DNA of 64,000 bases from Seohaeicola_A nanhaiensis (GTDB lineage: Bacteria; Pseudomonadota; Alphaproteobacteria; Rhodobacterales; Rhodobacteraceae), in the NCBI RefSeq assembly GCF_042654245.1, contig NZ_JBHSGI010000026.1, forward strand, positions 58,716 through 122,715, written 5' to 3'. Shown in pieces: positions 33,690 to 40,555 of the stretch. Made by a program: the position numbers and the translations under genes. The notes beneath the pieces are model-generated. The model ran no database searches. It was not told the origin of the DNA and was given only the letters and a program-made list of their open reading frames with translations. Positions within the stretch are counted from its first letter, which is position 1, and each line of letters starts with the position of its first letter.

Positions 33690-33739
33690 AAGGGATATGC
33701 TGCGGCACAGTCTCAAAATCAACGGTTTTTCGGGGGAAA

Positions 33740-34837
33740 GTGATGTCAAAACGCGAGACATCGATCTCAGCGTCTAGGGACAGGATCAAGATAACTCAGC
33801 ACGACGAGAGCGCGCAAGAAAAAAGCGATGTCATTGCCCTGCCCGCGCACATGGCGGGCTCTGGCACCCTCGACCGGCTGGTCGATACCGCCCGCGATTA
33901 CGCCCGCGCGGCGGCGTCCGACAACACGCTGAAAGCCTATGCCAAAGACTGGGCGCATTTCGCGCGCTGGTGCCGGATGAAGGGCGCGGAACCGCTGCCT
34001 CCGTCGCCTGAGATGATCGGTCTCTACCTCGCAGATCTGGCGTCTGGGTCGGCCCCCTCCCCTGCCCTATCCGTCTCGACAATCGACCGCCGCTTGTCCG
34101 GCCTTGCCTGGAACTACGCGCAGCGAGGTTTCACCCTCGATCGAAAGAACCGTCACATCGCCACGGTGCTGGCCGGGATCAAACGCAGGCACGCACGCCC
34201 ACCGCTGCAGAAGGAGGCGATCCTGGCCGAGGATATTCTCGCGATGGTCGCCACCCTTCCTTTCGACCTGCGCGGGCTCAGGGATCGGGCGATCCTGCTC
34301 TTGGGCTATGCGGGCGGGCTGCGGCGATCCGAGATCGTCAGTCTCGACGTCCACAAGGACGACACCCCCGGCAGCGGCGGCTGGATCGAGATCTTCGACA
34401 AAGGCACCCTGCTCACCCTGAACGCCAAGACCGGCTGGCGCGAGGTCGAGATCGGGCGCGGCTCGTCAGATCAGACCTGTCCCGTCCATGCGCTGGAACA
34501 ATGGCTGCACTTCTCTAAGATCGACTTCGGGCCGGTCTTCGTGCGCACCTCGCGCGACGGCAACCGCGCGTTGGAGGCGCGGCTTAATGACAAGCATGTT
34601 GCGCGACTTATCAAGCGCACCGTGCTCGACGCCGGTATCCGGTCAGACCTGCCCGAGAAAGAACGGCTGGCGCTGTTTTCGGGGCACAGCCTGCGTGCCG
34701 GCCTGGCCTCTTCGGCCGAGGTCGACGAACGCTATGTCCAGAAGCAGCTCGGCCACGCCTCGGCCGAGATGACCCGCCGCTATCAACGTCGCCGTGATCG
34801 GTTCCGGGTGAACCTGACCAAAGCGGCGGGGTTGTGA
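33740..34837 (+). CDS. tyrosine-type site-specific recombinase
   Basis: A 365-residue integrase-fold protein with an N-terminal SAM-like core-binding domain (TLDRLVDTARDYARAAASDN) and a catalytic domain. Visible catalytic residues are Arg in GYAGGLRRSEI, His-x-x-Arg in SGHSLRAG, His in QLGHAS and Tyr in MTRRYQRR. It lacks phage-integrase neighbours and is divergent from DUF1403/scpB, so plasmid multimer resolution is a reasonable role. Start ATG at 33742 (MSKRE) is also possible. Confidence 0.88.
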   Translation: MMSKRETSISASRDRIKITQHDESAQEKSDVIALPAHMAGSGTLDRLVDTARDYARAAASDNTLKAYAKDWAHFARWCRMKGAEPLPPSPEMIGLYLADLASGSAPSPALSVSTIDRRLSGLAWNYAQRGFTLDRKNRHIATVLAGIKRRHARPPLQKEAILAEDILAMVATLPFDLRGLRDRAILLLGYAGGLRRSEIVSLDVHKDDTPGSGGWIEIFDKGTLLTLNAKTGWREVEIGRGSSDQTCPVHALEQWLHFSKIDFGPVFVRTSRDGNRALEARLNDKHVARLIKRTVLDAGIRSDLPEKERLALFSGHSLRAGLASSAEVDERYVQKQLGHASAEMTRRYQRRRDRFRVNLTKAAGL

Positions 34838-34866
34838 CCCCCCTGCCATACCACAGGGCATTTAGC

Positions 34867-35268
34867 CTAGAACGGATTCTCCAACGCAGCACCGGTCGGC
34901 GCAAAGTCACTGATATTCCCGGTCACGACGATAGCGCCATGACGTAGCGCCGACGCGGCGATCATCAGATCAGCACCATTATGGCCGATCTCGGCTGAGA
35001 GCCGTCCCCAGATGCGTGCATCCTCGGCCTCAAAAGCGAGCAGCCGGTCCGAGAACAGCAAGGCCGTCCGATCGAGCCACGTGCGGAGATCGCTGGCAAA
35101 CATAGGGTCCCGTGTCTCCTGCTGGCGAACGCCGCGCTCGATTTCGCCCAGCGTGATGACACTCAGAAAAAGGTCCTGCTCAGCCTTGCCGCGCAACCAG
35201 GCTGCCACTTGGGGAGCTCGGTCCGGGCGGCGCACGGCCGAGATGACGTTAGTGTCGAGAATGTACAT
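34867..35268 (-). CDS. vapC: VapC-family PIN-domain toxin
   Basis: A 133-residue PIN ribonuclease: N-terminal MYILDTNVISAVRRPD with the first Asp, SVITLGEIERGV with Glu, and GADLMIAASALRHGAIVVTG with later acidic residues. PIN toxins cleave tRNA or rRNA. Its ATG overlaps the antitoxin stop by one base (TGATG), giving coupled translation. It stabilises the plasmid next to the resolution and replication genes. Confidence 0.9.
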   Translation of the reverse strand: MYILDTNVISAVRRPDRAPQVAAWLRGKAEQDLFLSVITLGEIERGVRQQETRDPMFASDLRTWLDRTALLFSDRLLAFEAEDARIWGRLSAEIGHNGADLMIAASALRHGAIVVTGNISDFAPTGAALENPF

Positions 35269-35519
35269 CAGAAGCTTACATCACGCGGTGCGGCCGAGGC
35301 GCGAGTGATATCCCCACCGGGAAATGCCATCAGATGATCTGCAAAGCTCTCGCGCGCCTTCACCGCACCCTCCAGGAGCCGATGGTACTCATCTGAAGAA
35401 AGGACGACCACCGCTGGCTTGCCTCGGCGCGTCACCTCTTGCGGCGTGCCGGCAAGTGCTGCGTCAACAACCGCGCTGAACTTGTTTTTTGCATCCTGAA
35501 CAGTCCACATCTTTTTCAC
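35268..35519 (-). CDS. Phd/YefM-type antitoxin
   Basis: An 83-residue antitoxin: MWTVQDAKNKFSAVVDAALA, GTPQEVTRRGKPAVVVLSSD and EYHRLL are standard for the Phd/YefM fold, which binds DNA with its N-terminus and neutralises the toxin with its C-terminus. First gene of the pair. The upstream dyad at 35529-35542 is its probable autoregulatory site. Confidence 0.9.
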   Translation of the reverse strand: MKKMWTVQDAKNKFSAVVDAALAGTPQEVTRRGKPAVVVLSSDEYHRLLEGAVKARESFADHLMAFPGGDITRASAAPRDVSF

Positions 35520-35528
35520 CTAGCTAGC

Positions 35529-35542
35529 TATCTGTCTAGATA
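35529..35542. promoter_or_regulatory. dyad TATCT-N4-AGATA, candidate antitoxin operator
   Basis: A small inverted repeat (TATCTGTCTAGATA) 10 bases upstream of the antitoxin start, beside a CTAGCTAG palindrome. The position fits autorepression by the Phd-type protein. Confidence 0.45.
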
Positions 35543-35647
35543 AGTGGCATCTCAACTTGCTCATGTCAAGACGCACCCAACCCAAAGGGTAGAGTAGTCA
35601 AAGTGGGTTGGGAAAACCAATCGGCCCGCATCCGCAGGCAAAGGGTC

Positions 35648-35676
35648 GTTTAGTAACGGTATATGAAATTGCAAAC
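35648..35676. other. res-like dyad upstream of the serine recombinase
   Basis: A 29-base segment bounded by GTTT and AAAC, with weak internal symmetry and an AT-rich centre (GGTATATGA), 11 bases before the recombinase ATG. A wider pair AATCGGCC/GGCCGATT surrounds it. This resembles a resolvase crossover site but is not proved. Confidence 0.35.
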
Positions 35677-35687
35677 GGCCGATTTTC

Positions 35688-36569
35688 ATGCCCCTGATAG
35701 GCTATGCGCGCGTATCCACAGAGGATCAGACCCCCCTGCCCCAGTCTGAGGCCCTGCAAACTGCAGGATGCGTCGAGATCTTCGAAGAACACGCCTCAGG
35801 CGGCAATCGTGCCCGGCCGGTGCTTGCCCGCTTGCTGGAGCGCACCCAAAGGGGCGATACGCTGGTCGTCGTGCGGATCGACCGTTTGGCGCGGTCGCTG
35901 TCGCATCTGCTGGAGGTGATCGAGCGGCTCGAGGCAAAGGGCGCCTTCTTCCGGTCGATCCAAGACCCGATCGACACAGCCAGTCCGCAGGGAAAGTTCA
36001 CGCTGCAGGTTCTGGGTGCTGCGGCCGAGTTCGAACGCGCCCTGATCCGCGAGCGCACCAAGGCCGGGCTTGCCTCGGCCCGTAGCCAAGGGCGTGTGGG
36101 CGGCAACCCTGGTCTGCGCGCCAGGGATCCGGCGGCGCTGCGCAAGGTCCGGCTGGCCCGACAGGACGGCTATATGGAGCGAATGGGCGAGACGGCGCAG
36201 GACTGGGTGCCGCATGTCCGCCGGTTGCGCCCCGACATGGCCTGGGAAGACGTGTTGCGGATCGTCAACGGCCCCTTGCCCGAGGCGCGTCGCTGGACCC
36301 AAAGCCGCCTGCTACGCGCTGTGAAGGCCTATGTCCGCGACGGCTTCCTGCCCGAGACCGTTTTGGCCCGCGCCGGACGGCGCGAAACGGACGACCGCCT
36401 GCCTGCCATTATTGCAGGCATCAAGGGCGCAGATCCCGACATCACGCTTCAGGCTATCTGTGATCGGCTGGAGGCGATGCGCGAACGAACGCCCCGTGGG
36501 CGGACGAACTGGCAGCCGTCATCGGTCAAAATGCTCTTGGATCGGGCTGAGCGACTTGGGCAGATCTAA
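35688..36569 (+). CDS. serine recombinase (resolvase/invertase family)
   Basis: A 293-residue protein with an N-terminal catalytic domain: LIGYARVSTEDQ (catalytic Ser in RVST), VVVRIDRLARSLSHLLEVIE, FERALIRERTKAGLASARSQGR. The C-terminal 150 residues (from about WVPHVRRLRPDMAWEDVLRI) are longer than the helix-turn-helix of Tn3 resolvases. It probably resolves plasmid or transposon cointegrates. It is divergent from the toxin-antitoxin pair. Confidence 0.9.
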   Translation: MPLIGYARVSTEDQTPLPQSEALQTAGCVEIFEEHASGGNRARPVLARLLERTQRGDTLVVVRIDRLARSLSHLLEVIERLEAKGAFFRSIQDPIDTASPQGKFTLQVLGAAAEFERALIRERTKAGLASARSQGRVGGNPGLRARDPAALRKVRLARQDGYMERMGETAQDWVPHVRRLRPDMAWEDVLRIVNGPLPEARRWTQSRLLRAVKAYVRDGFLPETVLARAGRRETDDRLPAIIAGIKGADPDITLQAICDRLEAMRERTPRGRTNWQPSSVKMLLDRAERLGQI

Positions 36570-36899
36570 TCGGCAACTAAGTTCCAGTCACGCCGCCCGT
36601 AGTCTGCCACGATTCGCAGATAAACCTCGCCGCGATCCCTAGGGGTAAACTGCGGCGACACCACAACATGTTCGATAGCGCCCCAGCGCGCATTGAGAAT
36701 TATCTCTATTTATCCACTGCTTAAACTAATGCGCCACGTGCCAGCCCAATCCTTACTGAGGATCGCTCACTCCGCATAACAAAAAAATTGTTGTCTGGGG
36801 ATAAGTTGCGTGTCATGAGTGCTCTAGTCGCAAGAATGCGAAAATCGCGCACTTTAGCGACGAAACGTAATCGACCCACCAAGAGGTCATGAGGGCAGC
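36570..36899. other. intergenic region upstream of repABC
   Basis: 330 bases without a convincing gene, less GC-rich than the surroundings. It contains TTATCCACT at about 36710 (one base off a DnaA box) and a dyad-rich stretch near 36830-36860 (TCGCAAGAATGCGAAAATCGCG). It must hold the repA promoter; RepA/RepB binding here would give autoregulation, as in known repABC systems. Confidence 0.5.
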
Positions 36900-38102
36900 A
36901 TGAACAGTAAGGCAGAATTCCCAGGCGCAAAATCAATTGCAGCTTCCATTTCTGCCAACGCTGCGCGTCTATCAGATGCCCTGAACCACCATATGCGCAA
37001 CAGCTTTCAACCGGAAAGCAGAAAGACGCTGCGCAAGTTCCACCCTGCCGAAGTCTCCGAGTTGACAGGCATCAGCATGTCGAACCTCAGAACGCGCCAT
37101 CAGGAAGGTGACTTTCCCGATGTCGAAACGGACTCTCGAGGCAGGCGTCTCTATTCCGCTGAAGAGATCGACCAAATCCGTCAAGTGATGGCGCGAACCG
37201 GTCGCAACGGCGAAGCGTATTTGCCGGGTCGGCGGGATGGTGATGCACTCCAAATCATCTCGATCGTCAATTTCAAAGGCGGCTCCAGCAAAACAACGAC
37301 CGCGATCCACCTCGCCCAACGATACGCCCTCAGAGGCTATCGTGTGCTGGCCGTGGACATGGATCCCCAGGCCAGCCTGACGACAATGTTCGGATACCGA
37401 CCAGAAATCGAATTTGCCGAAAGTGGTACGGTGTACGACGCCCTTAAATATGAAGATCCGGTGCCCCTGAGCCAGGTGGTGCGCAAGACATACTTTCACA
37501 ACCTCGACCTCGCACCGGCCGGGTTATTGTTGTCAGAGTACGAAACCGAAACGGCCTACGCGCTTCAACACAAAGTCGATCCACCCTTCACACAACGTTT
37601 GGCGATTGCGCTCGACGAAATTGAAGCCAACTACGATTTGGTGATAATCGACTGCCCGCCGCAGTTAGGCTTCACTACAATGACTGCTTTGCTTGCGTCG
37701 ACCGGTCTTCTGATCACTGTCGTCCCGAGCATGCTAGACGTTGCCTCAATGGCTCAATTCCTTGAGATGGCCGGAGAGACCGTCAGAACCTTGGAGGAAG
37801 CGACAGGGCCTATCGATTGGTCGTTCCTCAAGTACCTCGTCGCGAGGTTCGAACCGACCGACGTCCCTCAGTCGCAGATGGCGGGTTTCCTGAGGTCAAT
37901 TTTGCTCGACCAGGTTCTCAACACACCCATGCTGAAATCCACCGCCATTTCAGACGCTGGGATGACGCAGCAGACAATCTATGAACTGGAACCTAGCCAA
38001 GTCGTCAAGAAGACCTTGGACAGGATCCTGGAAAGCGTGAACGGCGTCGCGGACGAGTTCGAAAAAACGATCCAGCAGGCTTGGGGAAGGACGGTCGCGT
38101 AA
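36900..38102 (+). CDS. repA: plasmid partitioning ATPase RepA
   Basis: A 400-residue ParA-type ATPase. It has an N-terminal helix-turn-helix (EVSELTGISMSNLRTRHQEG), deviant Walker A FKGGSSKTTTAIHLAQ, Walker A' VDMDPQASLT and Walker B LVIIDCPPQLGFTT. With RepB it segregates the plasmid and represses the operon. Length is typical of RepA in repABC plasmids. Its stop overlaps the repB start (TAATG). Confidence 0.96.
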   Translation: MNSKAEFPGAKSIAASISANAARLSDALNHHMRNSFQPESRKTLRKFHPAEVSELTGISMSNLRTRHQEGDFPDVETDSRGRRLYSAEEIDQIRQVMARTGRNGEAYLPGRRDGDALQIISIVNFKGGSSKTTTAIHLAQRYALRGYRVLAVDMDPQASLTTMFGYRPEIEFAESGTVYDALKYEDPVPLSQVVRKTYFHNLDLAPAGLLLSEYETETAYALQHKVDPPFTQRLAIALDEIEANYDLVIIDCPPQLGFTTMTALLASTGLLITVVPSMLDVASMAQFLEMAGETVRTLEEATGPIDWSFLKYLVARFEPTDVPQSQMAGFLRSILLDQVLNTPMLKSTAISDAGMTQQTIYELEPSQVVKKTLDRILESVNGVADEFEKTIQQAWGRTVA

Positions 38103-39067
38103 TGGCACGTAGAAACCTATTCCAGCCGCCTCCCCCGCCGGATTCCACCGAGGACGCGGCAACTGGCGACCTGAAGCCTCGTTTCCCCAATACCGGCGCG
38201 ATGAGCGGAGTGAAATCGACGCTGAAAGATCTCTCCAGCAATGCGGTACGGGAAATACCAGTCGATCTCATCGAGGAGGACGGGCCGAAAGACCGGCTTT
38301 CCTTCTCCGATGCCGACGTTGCTTCTCTTGCGGCGAGCATCAAGGAGCACGGGCAGCAGGTGCCCATCATGGTCCGTCCGCTCGCGGACAAACCTGGTCG
38401 CTACAAGATCGTTTACGGTCGTCGCCGGCTTCGTGCCCTTCAATCGATCGGAATGTCGGCCAGAGCCTTGGTGCGCACGCTGTCAGACGAGCAGGCGATC
38501 CTTGCCCAAGGCCAAGAAAACTCCCACCGATTGGACCCAAGCTTCATCGAAAAGGCCTTGTTCGCAGCGCAGCTAAGCGACAATGGCTATGATCAGCCAG
38601 TGATCCTCGACGCACTTGCCATCGACAAGCCAATGCTGTCGCGAATGACCAAGGTTGCCCGCACGATACCGGAGGCTGTGATACAGATGATCGGCTCGGC
38701 GCATGGGGTCGGACGCCGCCGTTGGGAGGATCTAGCCGACATGGCGAAGGGCAGCAACGCTGACCTAATTCGGGTGGTTTCCGATTTGGGTCTGGATAAG
38801 ACCCCTACTTCAGACGACCGCTTTGCGCGTGTGAGCGACGCCATTTCCAGAATTGGCAAGGCCGTTGGCGCCACGAAGCCCGCCGCGCACATGATCGTCT
38901 CGAGCGACGGCAAGACGCTGGCCGAGGTCAAGGATAGCCCGCGCGCTTTGACAGTGAAGATGTCCAAGGTTGATACCCCGGAATTCGCTCAATGGATGCG
39001 AGACAACGCGGAAGTTGAGTTGAAACGTCTCTATGAGGCGTGGAAGTCGGACCAGCAATCCGACTGA
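38102..39067 (+). CDS. repB: plasmid partitioning protein RepB
   Basis: A 321-residue ParB-family centromere-binding protein: MARRNLFQPPPPPDS start, VRPLADKPGRYKIVYGRRRL (ParB motif), QGQENSHRLDPSFIEKALFA, and a helix-turn-helix near LDALAIDKPMLSRMTKVART. I use ATG 38102, overlapping the repA stop, rather than 38081. It binds palindromic parS-like sites, candidates for which are at 39344 and 40452. Confidence 0.95.
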   Translation: MARRNLFQPPPPPDSTEDAATGDLKPRFPNTGAMSGVKSTLKDLSSNAVREIPVDLIEEDGPKDRLSFSDADVASLAASIKEHGQQVPIMVRPLADKPGRYKIVYGRRRLRALQSIGMSARALVRTLSDEQAILAQGQENSHRLDPSFIEKALFAAQLSDNGYDQPVILDALAIDKPMLSRMTKVARTIPEAVIQMIGSAHGVGRRRWEDLADMAKGSNADLIRVVSDLGLDKTPTSDDRFARVSDAISRIGKAVGATKPAAHMIVSSDGKTLAEVKDSPRALTVKMSKVDTPEFAQWMRDNAEVELKRLYEAWKSDQQSD

Positions 39068-39173
39068 CAGACAGGCGAGCAGAGCAACAAAAAAGGAGCA
39101 CGAGAAACAGCCAGAAAAGAAAGAGCCCCCCAAGGTCTTCCCCGGAGAGCCCAATCTGTTCTTAGCACCCTCA

Positions 39174-39201
39174 GATTTACCAGCTTCTCCGTAGCAGTCA
39201 A
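39174..39201 (-). promoter_or_regulatory. candidate antisense-RNA promoter between repB and repC
   Basis: On the minus strand TTGACT (39201-39196) and TAAATC (39179-39174) are 16 bases apart. A transcript would run leftwards through the repB-repC gap, where repABC plasmids encode a small counter-transcribed RNA that limits RepC synthesis. The RNA itself and its terminator could not be delimited. Confidence 0.4.
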
Positions 39202-39293
39202 CAACAACCGAATCGGTTGAACGGTGATCTGTTGCCTTTTCTCAAGAAATCGAGGGATCTGGGCCTTTCCCGACAGGTTGTCGTGAAAAAATC

Positions 39294-40388
39294 ATGGCAT
39301 TTATTCAGGCATCCGCCTCCGTAGGAGAGCGGTCAGGAAGACTGTTGTCCGCGGACAACCACCGACCTGAACGTCACATCATCATCGACACACTGCGCCA
39401 GGCTGCTCCTTTGATGGGCCTAAAAGCACCTGTCATTGCGACGCTCGATGCGATGCTATCGTGCCTTCCGCCGACAAGGCAGCACAATACCGTCTTCGCA
39501 TCAAATGCCACGCTAGCGTTTCGCCGAAACGGAATCTCCGACCGAACAATTAGGCGTCATGCCGCCATTCTCCAAGAACTCGGACTCCTTGTTCGCCGGG
39601 ACAGCTCAAATCGAAAAAGGTTCAGCCGACAAAACGTGACCGAAGGTACTGCGCTTAGATTCGGGTTCGACCTCACTCCCTTGTTCCAGCGCATCGCAGA
39701 ACTTGCTGAGCTTGCTGCCCAGGCCGTTCGCGAGAACGATCAAATTGCCTACCTAAAGGCAAAAATTCGAGCCGCAGCAAACGCCATCCTACAGGCCGAG
39801 CCCGACAGCATTGATGCGACAATGGCTATACGCGCCCTTCGCAGAAATCTTTCACTGGATGATTGCTACAACCTTCTAGGTAGCCTCGATTTCGAAGCCG
39901 TAGAAGCCGAACAGCCTTGTGACAAAACCGACGCCAAACAAGAAAAAATGTCCGGCAACGACGGACAAAATGTCCGGCATCATCATAACTCAAATAAAGA
40001 ACATATTGATTTTAAGGAACGGCACCAATCCAAGGCTCATCCTTCAGATCAGCAACCCATCCACCTTAGCGTTCCAGAAATCCTAAGCGCCTGCCCCGAA
40101 GCAGCACAGTTTTCCCTTACCCCGGTGAAAACAATGGCCGACGTAGTTTCCCACGCTCGATCCCTAGCACCAATGCTAGGGATCGATTCCAGAAACTACC
40201 AAGATGCCCAAGAAAATCTTGGCATTGAAGGAACTGCGTTGACCGTTTGGGCAATCATGCAGTTCCACGAACAGATCCAAAAGGTTGGTGCCTATTTTCG
40301 TTCGATAACGTCAGGAAAAAAGAGCCCTGACTTCGTTCCTGAACAGCTTATACGACGACTCTCTCGGACACAGCCGCAGCCAATCTAG
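39294..40388 (+). CDS. repC: plasmid replication initiator RepC
   Basis: A 364-residue RepC: N-terminal winged-helix half (APVIATLDAMLSCLPPTRQH, FASNATLAFRRNGISDRTIR, RRHAAILQELGLLVRRDSSN) and a C-terminal half rich in polar residues ending LIRRLSRTQPQP. RepC initiates replication at an origin inside its own gene. The 226-base gap after repB fits the regulatory-RNA region of this plasmid class. It is slightly shorter than many RepC proteins. Confidence 0.94.
   Translation: MAFIQASASVGERSGRLLSADNHRPERHIIIDTLRQAAPLMGLKAPVIATLDAMLSCLPPTRQHNTVFASNATLAFRRNGISDRTIRRHAAILQELGLLVRRDSSNRKRFSRQNVTEGTALRFGFDLTPLFQRIAELAELAAQAVRENDQIAYLKAKIRAAANAILQAEPDSIDATMAIRALRRNLSLDDCYNLLGSLDFEAVEAEQPCDKTDAKQEKMSGNDGQNVRHHHNSNKEHIDFKERHQSKAHPSDQQPIHLSVPEILSACPEAAQFSLTPVKTMADVVSHARSLAPMLGIDSRNYQDAQENLGIEGTALTVWAIMQFHEQIQKVGAYFRSITSGKKSPDFVPEQLIRRLSRTQPQPI
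39344..39359. other. parS-like palindrome 1 (GTTGTCCGCGGACAAC)
   Basis: A perfect 16-base palindrome in the 5' end of repC. The same 14-base core is repeated at 40452, just after repC. Perfect palindromes near repABC genes usually serve as RepB binding (parS) sites. Confidence 0.65.
39941..40022. other. candidate oriV inside repC
   Basis: An AT-rich stretch with the direct repeat AAAATGTCCGGCA at 39945 and 39967 (22-base period), followed by AAATAAAGAACATATTGATTTTA. In repABC plasmids the origin lies in an AT-rich part of repC. Placement is by analogy. Confidence 0.4.
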
Positions 40389-40451
40389 AACAAAAGTCCC
40401 AGTGACGCACACAACCTGCTTTCCCTATGGCTCTATTGCTCAACGGGTCAT

Positions 40452-40465
40452 TTGTCCGCGGACAA
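40452..40465. other. parS-like palindrome 2 (TTGTCCGCGGACAA)
   Basis: Perfect 14-base palindrome 64 bases after the repC stop, identical in core to the site at 39344. Confidence 0.65.
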
Positions 40466-40516
40466 TTGCTGTCGAGGGAGAGGGTGGATGTGAATGGAGT
40501 GACGGGAAGTGAGATC

Positions 40517-40531
40517 GGGAGAGTGGCTTCC
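40517..40531 (+). promoter_or_regulatory. shared leader hairpin, copy 1 (GGGAGAGTGGCTTCC)
   Basis: A 5-base stem with one G-T pair and loop AGTGG, 24 bases before the ATG at 40556. It is preceded by the purine tract 40474-40487 and followed by CGCC and TGGAGAA. The same layout occurs at 47710 and 49590. Confidence 0.6.
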
Positions 40532-40555
40532 GACGCCCGTCGTGGAGAAGATCTG

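Noticed and set aside
35580..35690. tRNA-like attachment site near the recombinases
   Set aside because: No cloverleaf or conserved T-arm sequence could be formed; no tRNA gene was found anywhere in the window.
39945..39979. direct repeats in repC considered as a CRISPR array
   Set aside because: Only two 13-base units, inside a coding gene; no spacers or cas genes. Better read as part of the replication origin.
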